A stretch of DNA of 64,000 nt from Chloroflexota bacterium (GCA_021788625.1 JAJYKL010000003.1:39941-103940), one strand, 5' to 3'; positions 37,382 to 47,153 are shown, numbered from the stretch's first letter. Program-made: numbers and translations. Notes: generated by a model from the sequence alone, not told the origin.

Positions 37382-37465
37382 CAGCTCAGTTGAGTAACAG
37401 TACCTTGCTAAATGTAGGTAGATTAGTATTGTGTCTCACAACCAAATGTGAGCCCAGCTAGCAGC

Positions 37466-38353
37466 TCAGAATATCTCTCGCGCCAGCCTAGGCCCACCGC
37501 GTAGAGCCAAACCAATGCGGATAAGCCAATCCAGCGCGAAGAAGGTATTTGCCTGGTAATGCTTGCGATAGAAGAGCCACATAGCGCGGTCGAACTCAAA
37601 TTGTGCCCTGGCGCTGCGCCGGCTGGAAGCGCGCTTAACGTGTTGCACGACAGCACCAGGGTAATACACCACGCGATAGGGTCTGCCCTGCCCGTCGTGT
37701 TCTTGCTTGATCCGCAGGCACCAGTCCAGGTCTTCTCCATACATGAAGAACTGCTCGTCCAATAACCCCACCTTTCTCATGGCATCGGCCCGCATGAGCA
37801 TGCACGCGCCAACCACTGAATCTACGTCAGTCTGCGTGTCAATGTCCAGGTAGGTCATGTTGTATTGCCCGAAGCGCCGGCTATGTGGGAAGAGATGGCT
37901 GAGTCCTGTCAGCCGGTAAAACGACACTGTTGGTGTAGGAAAACTACGACGGCAGGCCGCATCGAGGGTGCCATCCATCAGCATAAGCTTGGGTCCAACC
38001 ACGCCTACGTCGGTATGTGCATCAGCGAATGACACCATACAGGCCAGTGTGCCCTGCGGAGTGAACGTATCGGGATTCAATAACAACGCGTAGCGTGCCT
38101 GGGGCTGAGTCGGGAAACCGCATGCCGACAAACCCAGGTTGTTTCCCGCGGCAAAGCCATTATTGTTGGGACTGCGGATGAGCGTCACCTCCGGGAATTG
38201 ACGGGCAACCATGTCGGCACTGTCGTCGGGGGAACAGTTGTCGACGACACACACGCTGTAGTCCAGTCCCTGTTGGCCACGTAGCGAAGACAGACAGTCA
38301 GCCAGTAAATCGCGCGTGTTGTAATTCAGGATGATGATCGCGAGGTCGCGCAT
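37466..38353 (-). CDS. Glycosyltransferase family 2 protein
   Basis: 295 aa from ATG 38353 (MRDLAIIILNYN). The GT-A fold is shown by IIILNYNTRDLLADCLSSL, VCVVDNCSPDDSADMV, the FAAGNNLGL block, the LLLNPDT metal motif and the C-terminal FFMYGEDLDWCLRI, which is typical of rhamnosyl/mycofactocin-type GT2 enzymes. It would add a sugar to a cell-surface glycan. It follows the GT39-like membrane protein by 64 bases and is probably in one operon with it. Confidence 0.92.
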   Translation of the reverse strand: MRDLAIIILNYNTRDLLADCLSSLRGQQGLDYSVCVVDNCSPDDSADMVARQFPEVTLIRSPNNNGFAAGNNLGLSACGFPTQPQARYALLLNPDTFTPQGTLACMVSFADAHTDVGVVGPKLMLMDGTLDAACRRSFPTPTVSFYRLTGLSHLFPHSRRFGQYNMTYLDIDTQTDVDSVVGACMLMRADAMRKVGLLDEQFFMYGEDLDWCLRIKQEHDGQGRPYRVVYYPGAVVQHVKRASSRRSARAQFEFDRAMWLFYRKHYQANTFFALDWLIRIGLALRGGPRLAREIF

Positions 38354-38417
38354 GGCACTATTGTAGTCATGGCTGGCAGTAGGTAAAACACCAAACGTGA
38401 GGAGGCATGTTCCCTGG

Positions 38418-40886
38418 TTAACGTAAGCTGTCAAGCCGATAAACACTCACCTTGCGATTTTCGGACCCACCGCCCGGATAGAAGTAAGGCATGTCGAGCC
38501 GGGCTATCGACGTGAGCCTGTAGGCAGTCCGCAAGGTCGTCAGGGTGGGGCGAATCTCGGTGCCATCGTCCAGCACGTACACTGGAGCGCCTTCGGCTTG
38601 TATAGCGCGGATGAAAACGATCACCTGCGCCGATGACCAATTCGCCGGGCGGAAGGTCCTCCGGTTGGCATACAGGTCCACTGCACCACTGTTCAGCGTG
38701 CAACCGATGACGGCGTTGGACGGCGTAAGTTGAGCCAGTTGTGTGAACGACTCACGCTGCTCGCGTACCAGATAGCCAAACACGTCGAAGCCGTGCGTGA
38801 TGGGTAAGGCTAAAACAGTGCTGCTTCTGGCAAAGAAGGTGAACGCCAATACGATCAGCAGTACGGCGCGCGCGGCCATGAACTGCACCTTCTGCCCATG
38901 GTGCATCAGCCAACTTACCAGCCAAACTGTGCCAACCGCCGCGGTAATAGCTAGAACCGGGAACAGAAAAAGAATATCGCGCGGGCGCAGGTAGGAGTAG
39001 GCAATATGAAAAGCAAACAGCGGTATAAAATATATGCCGAGTGCGATGCATGCTCGTCGCGCATAACGCCATAAAACGATGCCACCTGCTGCAATCAACG
39101 GCCAGAGCAGTCCAAACTCGCGCACCGACAGAAGCTCTCCAGTGATACTGGCCAGGGTCTGAGGGATGAGCGTGAACGAGAAGTTGGCCAACTCTTCCGA
39201 ACCGGTGAGGAAAGGACTGCCGAACGCGGCAACATGGTAAGCGAGGACCGGAGCTGCCGCGATCAGTGCGGCTCCAGCACAGGCGCACACTGGACCAAGC
39301 CACGCCCACCTATGGCGTGGCCTCGTCGGGCTTGGCGAATACTGATACGCTGTGACCAGCGCATAGACTAGTGTCGGGGCAAGCAGCACCTGTGTGTAGC
39401 GAATGTCGAATGCGACGCCCAGCGCGAGACCACTGAGAATGGCGCCTATCCATATACCAGGTCCAGCACGTGCGCGTAGTGCTGCATACAGTGCCAGCAA
39501 CGAAAAGAGCTGAGCTGCAATGTCGGCCATGGGGACAAGCTGCCACTGCACCTGTTGATATGAGGTGGCTGTGAAGAACACTGCTAAAGCAGCCGCCGCA
39601 TAGGCTCCATCACCAATGGAGATGTCTCGAGAGAGCCAATAACTGAGCGCCCATACCGCACCCAATGAAAGCAGTGAGATAAGTGGCGTGATCAGATATA
39701 TCCCCAGCTCGCCGCCAACCAGGTATCCCAGTGCAGTAAAAACTGCATAACCCGGAGGCCAAACGGTGGGCGCTGTGCGCGTGATGTCTTGTGGCAGCCT
39801 GTACCCTACATGGACAATCGGTTCGGAAGGAATGCCCAGGTTATAGGTCAACTGGACCAGCGGGAAGCTATGAAAAACAGTGCCTGTCCTGACCAGATCG
39901 ATGCCCATCTGAGTATAGGCATAAGGATCGCTTCCCGTCACGCCCTGTGTGTGAAGCGTCAGGGCGTTCCACACAGCCCAGACCAGTGTCGCCAGGACCC
40001 AAACTATTGACGCAGCACGCAAGTAGGTGACTTGAGACAGGATACCAGGGGTTGGGGCATGCTGACCGACGGATACCGCTGTACAAGTTTTGACAGCCTG
40101 GTAGCAGGAAACAGCGAATGCATAAACACCCATCACCATAAGACTGGATGGCAGGTCCAGCAGCTGGTCGAATGGGCTGATTACACGGAATTGCCCGATG
40201 CTGAGGCGCGCTGCCAGACTGACGAGCAGTCGCAAAACGACGACGAGGTAGATCACGAGTAGTGGCGTCAGCACGGATAGGTTGGGAACTGGTATTGAGA
40301 AATGACGATGTGCGGATTGCATGGATGTATTCGAGTTTGCCAGCGCCCGCCGAATAGGAGCGTTGTGCCAGGCTGCAGCGATGAGCTGCGGTACGATGAG
40401 GAGCGCGAACATGATCAACGCAAGCCATTCGGGCAACCGCATGATGCTCAGCACGACCAGCATGCTCAGTAAGTGAAGTCCCAACCAGGTGAGTGAGGTC
40501 ACGGCGCTCCAATGGTTTTCCTGTGTAGAGCTGAATGCGAATGCACGAAGGCAATCGCCAGCCAATCCATCGCGGTATGCCTCACGCAGCGCATAAACTG
40601 CAATGGGGAAGACGGCAATGGCTGCTGCAACCAGCCATCCTGCTCGCAGCCCCAGAACCGGGATGGTGTATAGCCGGCCCAGGGCAACTGCGCTCACAAG
40701 GGCGCCAGCCAGCACCTGCGCCAGGCTGACATCTCGCGATGAGCGTCGCCCGAAAGCGGTTACCAATCCCACCCCGCACCACAGCGCACCCAAAGCGACA
40801 ACGAGCCACATGGTTGTGCCAGCGTGCTGAGCGATCACTGAAGGGTCCAGCCAGTACGAAAGGTGGAACAGGTTACCGATACGCAT
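38418..40886 (-). CDS. GT39-like polytopic membrane glycosyltransferase
   Basis: 822 aa with about 18 hydrophobic segments. After several helices an extracytoplasmic loop carries GSDPYAYTQMGIDLVRTG, the acidic motif typical of PMT/ArnT-type (GT39/GT83, polyprenyl-phosphate-sugar dependent) enzymes. WPPGYAVFTALGYLVGG follows. The soluble C-terminus lies outside the membrane and includes YVLDDGTEIRPTLTTL. The long N-terminal membrane block (about 300 residues before the motif) is unusual and may be a separate module. Substrate unknown. Confidence 0.75.
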   Translation of the reverse strand: MRIGNLFHLSYWLDPSVIAQHAGTTMWLVVALGALWCGVGLVTAFGRRSSRDVSLAQVLAGALVSAVALGRLYTIPVLGLRAGWLVAAAIAVFPIAVYALREAYRDGLAGDCLRAFAFSSTQENHWSAVTSLTWLGLHLLSMLVVLSIMRLPEWLALIMFALLIVPQLIAAAWHNAPIRRALANSNTSMQSAHRHFSIPVPNLSVLTPLLVIYLVVVLRLLVSLAARLSIGQFRVISPFDQLLDLPSSLMVMGVYAFAVSCYQAVKTCTAVSVGQHAPTPGILSQVTYLRAASIVWVLATLVWAVWNALTLHTQGVTGSDPYAYTQMGIDLVRTGTVFHSFPLVQLTYNLGIPSEPIVHVGYRLPQDITRTAPTVWPPGYAVFTALGYLVGGELGIYLITPLISLLSLGAVWALSYWLSRDISIGDGAYAAAALAVFFTATSYQQVQWQLVPMADIAAQLFSLLALYAALRARAGPGIWIGAILSGLALGVAFDIRYTQVLLAPTLVYALVTAYQYSPSPTRPRHRWAWLGPVCACAGAALIAAAPVLAYHVAAFGSPFLTGSEELANFSFTLIPQTLASITGELLSVREFGLLWPLIAAGGIVLWRYARRACIALGIYFIPLFAFHIAYSYLRPRDILFLFPVLAITAAVGTVWLVSWLMHHGQKVQFMAARAVLLIVLAFTFFARSSTVLALPITHGFDVFGYLVREQRESFTQLAQLTPSNAVIGCTLNSGAVDLYANRRTFRPANWSSAQVIVFIRAIQAEGAPVYVLDDGTEIRPTLTTLRTAYRLTSIARLDMPYFYPGGGSENRKVSVYRLDSLR

Positions 40887-40934
40887 CGTGTGTCCAGTTT
40901 ACCGCGTCGCTGAACTGTCATCTTCATCTATACT

Positions 40935-40944
40935 GTCTATAGAC
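40935..40944. promoter_or_regulatory. Small palindrome in a divergent promoter region
   Basis: GTCTATAGAC is a perfect 10-bp palindrome in the 89-base gap between the divergent GT39-like and aldolase-family genes. It overlaps the region where both promoters should lie. Operator function is only a possibility. Confidence 0.25.
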
Positions 40945-40975
40945 CTATCAGGCCGATCCGTTAGGGGGCCAAAAG

Positions 40976-42391
40976 ATGAACGAAGTGATCCGGACGTCGC
41001 TTGCCGCATCAGGGCACTCGATCGATATTGACGGCGACACTGGTCACGTGCGGGTATTAAACGAGGCCATGTTGCGCACGCATGGCATAGACTCGCTGGT
41101 ATACCTCTCCGTTTTCGGCAGCCCCGAGCGACAGGTTGCCGCTCGCTGGCTAATCTGGGAGACGGCTCAGGCGCTGGAGATATTACCCAGTTCCATCGAT
41201 GAGCTATACAACGCCAGCACCCACGACAGGATTGCACGGCGGTTCACCACGCCTGCGATGAACCTACGCGCTATGACCTACGACTTGGCACGTGCTGCCT
41301 TTCACGCAGCAATAAAGTCTGGTGTCAGTGCATTTATGTTCGAGCTTTCGCGTGGTGAGATGGTGCACACGGCTCAGCGCCCAGCTGAATATACCAGCGT
41401 CATCCTGGCTGCTGCGATCAAAGAGGGTTATCGAGGTCCAGTGTTCCTGCAGGCTGACCACCTGCAGGTGAATGCGTACGATTTCCGGACCCGAACCGAT
41501 GCAGAGCTGGATGGTTTACGCAGCCTGATTCGGGAATCCCTGCATGCCGGGTTTTATAACATCGAGCTGGATACATCCACTTTAACAGCCCCGGATAGAC
41601 CGACGGTGGAGGAGCAACAGCGCAATAACTATGAGCTGTGTGCCACGTTGACCGATTACGTGCGCTCACTGCAGGAACCTGGAGTAACAGTGGCTGTGGG
41701 GGGTGAGATTGGAGATGTGGCCACCCACAACACAGAGGTGCAGGAATTGCGCGTGTTTATGGATCACCTGCAGCGGCGCCTGCACCATCACCCTGGACTA
41801 AGCAAACTGTCGGTGCGGGTGGGCACCTCCACCGGTGGGTTGGTGCTGCCTGATGGCACGCTTGCCACACCACAGATAGACTTCGAGCGACTTAAGGAAC
41901 TCTCTACGGTCGCGCAAAACGCATTCGAGTTGGGTGTGGCGCAACATGGAGCGAGTACACTGCCTGCGGAAATGCTTCACCGGTTTGTTGAATCTGGAGC
42001 TGTCGAGGTGCATCTGGCGACGGCGTTCCAAAACCAGCTCTTCAACCTGCTGCCAGCCAGTTTGCTTAGTGGAATACAACTTTGGCTCCGGCAGAACTGC
42101 ATTAACTTGCGCCAACCTGGTGATACCGAGGCGCAGTTTTTCCACAAGACACACCGCATGGCAACCGGGCCGTTTAAGAAGCAATTATGGAACCTGCCAG
42201 AGGACCAGCGCGCACACATCCGGCAGGTTTTCGAGAGTCGCTTCAGTGAGTTGTATCGGCAATTGGCGGTAGAGCACACGCGAGACATCGTGGCAAGTGT
42301 TGTCACGCCCCTGCACATCGATAAGCGATCGTCTGACTTCGATAGTGCACAATTCATCAGCCAATCCGAGTCGGAAACGATGGAGGCGTGA
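40976..42391 (+). CDS. Class II aldolase family protein (fructose/tagatose-bisphosphate aldolase fold)
   Basis: 471 aa; ATG 40976 follows TTAGGGGGCCAAAAG. The TIM-barrel metal site is recognisable: VFLQADHLQ (His ligand), TVAVGGEIGDVATHNTE (Glu), and VAQHGASTLPAEMLHRFVE in place of the usual HGGSG phosphate/metal loop. About 130 residues are added compared with standard class II fructose-bisphosphate aldolases, mainly an N-terminal segment of about 80 and a C-terminal segment. The true substrate is therefore uncertain. Confidence 0.8.
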   Translation: MNEVIRTSLAASGHSIDIDGDTGHVRVLNEAMLRTHGIDSLVYLSVFGSPERQVAARWLIWETAQALEILPSSIDELYNASTHDRIARRFTTPAMNLRAMTYDLARAAFHAAIKSGVSAFMFELSRGEMVHTAQRPAEYTSVILAAAIKEGYRGPVFLQADHLQVNAYDFRTRTDAELDGLRSLIRESLHAGFYNIELDTSTLTAPDRPTVEEQQRNNYELCATLTDYVRSLQEPGVTVAVGGEIGDVATHNTEVQELRVFMDHLQRRLHHHPGLSKLSVRVGTSTGGLVLPDGTLATPQIDFERLKELSTVAQNAFELGVAQHGASTLPAEMLHRFVESGAVEVHLATAFQNQLFNLLPASLLSGIQLWLRQNCINLRQPGDTEAQFFHKTHRMATGPFKKQLWNLPEDQRAHIRQVFESRFSELYRQLAVEHTRDIVASVVTPLHIDKRSSDFDSAQFISQSESETMEA

Positions 42392-42446
42392 GACGCGACA
42401 GAGGTTCGCCGAAGAGATACGTACTTTATTAACACGCTCCAGCCGA

Positions 42447-43331
42447 ATGGTCATCGTCACCGCCTGTGCAGTGCTCACCTGGATTGTCTTAACCGTTACG
42501 TGCCCGGCGCAGGCATCGACACTGCCAATGACTTGCGCGAATGAAGGTGGGCAAGTGGTCAGTGACACGATTCCGAGCAGGATTTACGGCGCCGCTATGG
42601 CCGTCACACTCTACCTGCCACCCTGTTACACACCGCGGATGATCCATCTGCCGGTTATCTACCTGTTACACGGCGCCAACACGGACCAGACCCAATGGCC
42701 GGATCTGAACTTACGGACATCAGCCGATAAGGTCATCTCTCGCACCCGCACCCCCTTCGTCGTCGTGATGCCCGGCGGCGAGTATCGCTACGATGTCGAC
42801 TACGGCGCGTTCGTGCTGGACGACCTGATACCGGCCGTTGAAAGCCGCTACAACGTCAGCACGAACCCGAATCAACGGGCCATCGGCGGCATCTCCATGG
42901 GAGGTTACTACGCTCTGCGCCTGGCATTCCAGCATCCGGAGATGTTCGCTGCGGTTGGAGGCCACAGCCCCGTCGTCACCCTCGGCGGAGTGGACGACCC
43001 GCTCGACCTGGCACGCCGCGCCAACGAGCTGGGGCGATTGCGCGTGTGGCTGGACGCCGGCGATCAGGATCCGCTGCGCGCAGGGGCGGCCGATCTGGCA
43101 GCCATGCTGCAGGCACGCTCCGTCGCTGTGACGTTCTCCGTCAATCCCGGTGCGCACGACCGCCCTTACTGGCGCGCGCACTCAGAGGAGTATCTGGATT
43201 TTTATGCGAACGCCATCACCACCACCGCCTGCCTCGCCAATTTCATGGCGAATGAGCAACGCTGGCTCTACATGGTCTCACCCATGTGGCCGTTTGAATT
43301 GAGCACAGACTATGTGTGCCCGCAACCATAG
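42447..43331 (+). CDS. Secreted esterase-like alpha/beta hydrolase
   Basis: 294 aa from ATG 42447. A signal peptide (MVIVTACAVLTWIVLTVTCP, cut near AQA-S) is visible. The esterase-D/PF00756 fold shows HLPVIYLLHGANTDQTQW, the nucleophile elbow GGISMGGYYAL, the acid in LDAGDQDPLR and His in NPGAHDRPYW. It would act outside the membrane on ester-linked groups. The frame extends back to 42297, but that part overlaps the aldolase gene and precedes the signal peptide, so I exclude it. Confidence 0.87.
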   Translation: MVIVTACAVLTWIVLTVTCPAQASTLPMTCANEGGQVVSDTIPSRIYGAAMAVTLYLPPCYTPRMIHLPVIYLLHGANTDQTQWPDLNLRTSADKVISRTRTPFVVVMPGGEYRYDVDYGAFVLDDLIPAVESRYNVSTNPNQRAIGGISMGGYYALRLAFQHPEMFAAVGGHSPVVTLGGVDDPLDLARRANELGRLRVWLDAGDQDPLRAGAADLAAMLQARSVAVTFSVNPGAHDRPYWRAHSEEYLDFYANAITTTACLANFMANEQRWLYMVSPMWPFELSTDYVCPQP

Positions 43332-43519
43332 AGCCTTCTGTACAGCCAGCCAGGACACTCGGAGCCGCTTATTGAGGTTAGTCTGTGCCTCGCACGTCCA
43401 CCGAAGCGGTCCGCACTGGGAGTGTCTTGAGCACACCGGCCGTGCTGGCAAAGTAGAGTGCCGTCGAGGTCGACGGCAGTTCCACGCGCGATGCGGTGCC
43501 GGAAGTTCGTCACGTGCGT

Positions 43520-43567
43520 GAGCGGGAGATGCCAGACTCCTTCGAAGAAGTCTGACATCTCCCGCTC
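43520..43567. terminator. Long imperfect hairpin between convergent genes
   Basis: GAGCGGGAGATGCCAGACT (43,520-43,538) pairs with AGTCTGACATCTCCCGCTC (43,549-43,567) over 19 bp with one mismatch, and TTCGAA lies in the loop. It lies between the stop of the esterase gene and the stop of the nitroreductase gene. There is no U-tract. It may act as a bidirectional transcript end or be a dispersed repeat. Confidence 0.5.
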
Positions 43568-43581
43568 GACCGGCACGGAAC

Positions 43582-44088
43582 TCACTTATAGGGCTGACCA
43601 AATCTTTCGCTGTTGACCACCTCCGAGAGCAGCTTGCGGTTCTTCTTGCCCTTGCCGATGGTCTTGGCCGGGTAGCCGAACGGGACGATCGCCAGCACAT
43701 CCACGTTCTGGGGGATGCCCAGCAGTGGTTTCACATTGTCCAGCCCGTGGAAGCCCACCCAATTCGAGCCTATCCCATCAGCCCAGGCCGTCAGTACCAT
43801 CGATTGAATGGCGCGGCTTGCGTCAGATTCGGCAAACTTCGAAGCGTCGGTCGCCACAACGATGGCCAATGGTGCTTTGGCGATGTACGGCCCAGTGCGG
43901 GCCATGGAGCCTAACTGGCGTAGCGTATCCTTGTTCTCCACTACGATGAAGTGCCAGGGTTGCCCGTTCATGCTGCTGGCCGTCAGCCGACCCGCCTCCG
44001 CGATACGTTGCACGACTTCCTTGGGCACGGGTCTGTTCTGGTACTCCCGTACGGCCAACACCGTGCTCACAGCTTGGAAAACGTCCAT
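43582..44088 (-). CDS. Nitroreductase family protein
   Basis: 168 aa from ATG 44088 (MDVFQAVST), with GGGAGGG seven bases upstream. This FMN-dependent oxidoreductase shows VREYQNRPVPKEVVQRIAEA, the FMN-contact TASSMNGQPWHFIVVEN, and a C-terminal AIVPFGYPAKTIGKGKKNRK block. The family reduces nitro groups, quinones or flavins using NAD(P)H. The frame runs back to 44175 but that extension is Cys/Arg-rich and not family-like. Confidence 0.92.
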   Translation of the reverse strand: MDVFQAVSTVLAVREYQNRPVPKEVVQRIAEAGRLTASSMNGQPWHFIVVENKDTLRQLGSMARTGPYIAKAPLAIVVATDASKFAESDASRAIQSMVLTAWADGIGSNWVGFHGLDNVKPLLGIPQNVDVLAIVPFGYPAKTIGKGKKNRKLLSEVVNSERFGQPYK

Positions 44089-44211
44089 ACATACCCTCCC
44101 TGAGTGCCACCTGGCACAAATCCAACCCGCACCGAACACGCAACAGCGTGCATTACGGGCATGTGCCTCTGCCAAATAGATACTACACCCGGTGATACAG
44201 TACGACCGCGG

Positions 44212-45219
44212 TCAACCAGCCTGCTGAGGCTCTGCAATCGGTTGATACAGGTAACAGGCTACTTCATGTCCGTCTTTAATGCGGGTATAGGGAGGGAATG
44301 AGCGGGTACAGAGGTCCATGTGCTGCGTGCAGCGTTGATAGAAGCGGCAGCCTGTGCTGCTCTTCATGCGCATCACCTCCTCGGCAGGGAGACTGATGTG
44401 TGTATGCCATTTCACTTTCGGGTCTGGTACCGGGATGGAGTCGATTAACTGCTGCACGTAAGGATGGCGTGGGTTCTCGATGATCATGCCCGTACTACCG
44501 CGCTCAACAGTAGTGCCCTGGAACAGGACGTACATCACATCGCTGATCTGGTAGGCGGTGGACAGGTCATGCGTGATATATAGGAAAGAGATGTGATGCT
44601 GGTCGCGTAGCTTGAGCATGATGTCCAGGATCATCGCCCGCAGACTGGCATCCACGGCTGAGACGGGTTCGTCCGCCACGATCAGGCGTGGGCGCAGCAT
44701 ATAGGCGCGTGCCACCATGACCCGTTGGCGTTGTCCGCCGGAAAGCTGATGCGGGTACTTTTCAAGGATCTCGCTTCCGCGTAACCCCACCACGTTGAGT
44801 GCATCTTCGATCAATGCCCGTGCGTCGTTCCGGTTCTTCGCCAGGTTGAAGTGCCGGACAATCATACTAAAGATGTGCGAGACGCGGAAAAAGGGGTTGT
44901 ACACCTCATAGGGGTCCTGGAAGATGGCCTGGACTTCCTTACGGTAGGTTCTGCGTTGTGCGCGGGTCATCGTCGACACGTCCACGCCTTTGTAAACGAT
45001 TTTACCGGAGGAAGCAGGAATGAAACCCAACACCAGGTTGGCTAGCGTCGTCTTGCCACTGCCACTCTCGCCGGCAATGGTAATGATCTTGGCTTGCGAC
45101 TCGAAAATGTCGAGCGAGAAGCGATCCAATGCCACAATCGGGTTGGAGGTGCTGAGGAACCCCCCACCGTAGATCTTCGTAGCCTCTTGTATGGAAATGA
45201 TTGGTTGTTCAATTGTCAT
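44212..45219 (-). CDS. Oligopeptide/dipeptide-type ABC transporter ATP-binding protein (second)
   Basis: 335 aa from ATG 45219 (MTIEQPIISIQ). The ABC core shows Walker A GESGSGKTTL, signature LSGGQRQRVMVARA, Walker B RLIVADEPVSAVD and H-loop ITHDLS. The C-terminal oligopeptide-ABC tail has four cysteines in GCRFYQRC, DLC and VACY, as in DppF/OppF proteins that bind an Fe-S cluster. It is the last gene of the five-gene import operon and pairs with the ATPase 22 bases upstream. Confidence 0.93.
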   Translation of the reverse strand: MTIEQPIISIQEATKIYGGGFLSTSNPIVALDRFSLDIFESQAKIITIAGESGSGKTTLANLVLGFIPASSGKIVYKGVDVSTMTRAQRRTYRKEVQAIFQDPYEVYNPFFRVSHIFSMIVRHFNLAKNRNDARALIEDALNVVGLRGSEILEKYPHQLSGGQRQRVMVARAYMLRPRLIVADEPVSAVDASLRAMILDIMLKLRDQHHISFLYITHDLSTAYQISDVMYVLFQGTTVERGSTGMIIENPRHPYVQQLIDSIPVPDPKVKWHTHISLPAEEVMRMKSSTGCRFYQRCTQHMDLCTRSFPPYTRIKDGHEVACYLYQPIAEPQQAG

Positions 45220-45241
45220 GGACAATGACTCCGCACCACTA

Positions 45242-46204
45242 TCAGTTGAATTGAGCGCAGGCGACGTAATGATCGTTCCCCATTTCTTTGAGGACGGGTC
45301 GCTTCTGACGGCACTCGTCGTGCACATATGGGCAGCGGAATTGAAAGCAACATCCCGGAGGCGGATTGCGCAAATCGTGAGTCAGTCCCTCGGTTACCTT
45401 GAGAGGTTTTTTCTGTTTCGTCGACGGAATGGCATCAATAAGCAGCCTGGTGTACGGGTGGTAGGGTTGCTCAAAAATAGACTCCACCGGCCCTACTTCC
45501 ATCAGATTACCGGCGTACATGACGGCCACGCGATCGACCATTTGCGCTTGCAGGCCCATGTCGTGTCCAATCATGACCATCGAGACTCCCAGGCGGCTCT
45601 TCACATCCAGCAAGGTCTGCGCCACCACACGCTGCACCACCACATCCAATGCACTGGTCGGTTCGTCTGCGATGATGATGGCTGGGTTCAGGGCGACAGC
45701 CATGGCAATACACACGCGTTGCTTCATGCCACCGCTTAATTCGTGCGGATACATGCTATAAACACGCTCCGGCAGGCCGACATCATTGAGGAGCCTGAGC
45801 ACCTTCTCCCGTAATGCTGCACCACGGGTGCGCTCGTGCGCGATGATTGCGTCTTCCATCTGCTCCTTGATCTTGATGACAGGGTTCAGCGAGTTCATGG
45901 CACCTTGCGGGATGAGAGCCAATTTGCGCCAGCGTATCTTGCGTAATTCCCGCTCGGGCAGATTGACGATGTCGCGACCTTCGATCCGGACCTCCCCACC
46001 GACGATACGTCCAGGCGCACTCACCATCTGCAGAATGGACATGGCTACAGTCGTTTTGCCGCAGCCGGACTCGCCTACCAGCCCAACGATCTCACCTGCC
46101 TTAACATACAGGTTGATCTCGTTGGCAGCAATCACCGCGCCCCCGGGCGTAAAGTAATGCACGCTCAGGTCATGAACCTCCAGGACTTTCTGATCACTTG
46201 ACAT
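45242..46204 (-). CDS. Oligopeptide/dipeptide-type ABC transporter ATP-binding protein (first)
   Basis: 320 aa. Walker A GESGCGKTTV, signature LSGGMKQRVCIAMA, Walker B IIIADEPTSALD and H-loop IGHDMG are complete. The C-terminal tail again has four Cys (GCCFQFRC, DEC and ACAQ). It forms a heterodimer with the following ATPase to drive substrate import. It overlaps the permease gene by 11 bases. Confidence 0.94.
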   Translation of the reverse strand: MSSDQKVLEVHDLSVHYFTPGGAVIAANEINLYVKAGEIVGLVGESGCGKTTVAMSILQMVSAPGRIVGGEVRIEGRDIVNLPERELRKIRWRKLALIPQGAMNSLNPVIKIKEQMEDAIIAHERTRGAALREKVLRLLNDVGLPERVYSMYPHELSGGMKQRVCIAMAVALNPAIIIADEPTSALDVVVQRVVAQTLLDVKSRLGVSMVMIGHDMGLQAQMVDRVAVMYAGNLMEVGPVESIFEQPYHPYTRLLIDAIPSTKQKKPLKVTEGLTHDLRNPPPGCCFQFRCPYVHDECRQKRPVLKEMGNDHYVACAQFN

Positions 46205-47120
46205 TGCTGTACCCCCTCAGGCGCGGGTTGGCAATCTCGTCCAAACCAATTGTCATCAAGAAGAAGCCCGTGAAGATCACCACCAGCGCGATGATCGGAG
46301 GCAGCCACCACCACACCATGCCGCGCACCAGAGCGGTGCTATTCAAAGCGTAGTTGATGATCATCCCCAAGGAAGGCACGCGAGTGGGACCCAGGCCAAG
46401 CGCCTCCAGCCCCGTCTCACCCAGGATCGCCCCGGAGATACCACCTGTCAAGGAAGCGGCCAGCCAGGGCAGCATATTAGGCACCATCTCCACCAGCATG
46501 ATCTCCAGCGTCGGCACGTTCGAAAGCAAAGCCATGCGCACATAGCCACGCTCCCGTAAGGTCAGCACCTGTGAGCGGATCAAGCGAGTGGGGCCTGGCC
46601 AGGCGAACAACGCAAGAATCAATGCCATAGCGGTCGTATCCGGCATGGAGACGTAGGCAGCAATAGCGATCAGCACCATCAAGCTGGGTATGGTAATCAC
46701 GGAATCGGTGATTGTACGGATGATGTGGTCCGGCCAGCCGCCTACGTAGCCAGCCGTTGATCCGAGTAATATGCCGACCGCCATGCCAATGGATGCGGCC
46801 ACCACACCCACCTTCAGGGACGCGGGAATGCCGACAATTAGTTGCGCCAGCATGTCGCGGCCATTGCTTTCGGTTCCCAACGGGTGATCCGGGCTACCTC
46901 CCTCAACCCAGGCGGGTGGAAGATTCAGGGGAGAAGAGGCGGTATAAGCCAGGTCTGTATTCCAGAACAGCGGTCCCAGTAATCCAAACAGTAAAGTCAG
47001 CAGAATGACGATGCTGCCTGCAACGAACTTGGCATTTAGCCACGGCATATCACGGACGCCGGTGCGCCGGGCGGGTGTCTGAGTTAATTGTGCACTGGAA
47101 TTGGATGCTACAGCAGCCAT
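46194..47120 (-). CDS. ABC transporter permease (DppC-type)
   Basis: 308 aa integral membrane permease. One N-terminal helix (about 30-50) precedes the BPD_transp_1 domain, which holds the EAA loop region GYVRMALLSNVPTLEIMLVE. An extracytoplasmic loop reads DHPLGTESNGRDMLAQLI, which is conserved in DppC/OppC. It partners the DppB-type permease 33 bases upstream. Confidence 0.94.
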   Translation of the reverse strand: MAAVASNSSAQLTQTPARRTGVRDMPWLNAKFVAGSIVILLTLLFGLLGPLFWNTDLAYTASSPLNLPPAWVEGGSPDHPLGTESNGRDMLAQLIVGIPASLKVGVVAASIGMAVGILLGSTAGYVGGWPDHIIRTITDSVITIPSLMVLIAIAAYVSMPDTTAMALILALFAWPGPTRLIRSQVLTLRERGYVRMALLSNVPTLEIMLVEMVPNMLPWLAASLTGGISGAILGETGLEALGLGPTRVPSLGMIINYALNSTALVRGMVWWWLPPIIALVVIFTGFFLMTIGLDEIANPRLRGYSNVK

Positions 47121-47153
47121 AGATTCGTATCCCTCACCAAAAATAATGTATCT

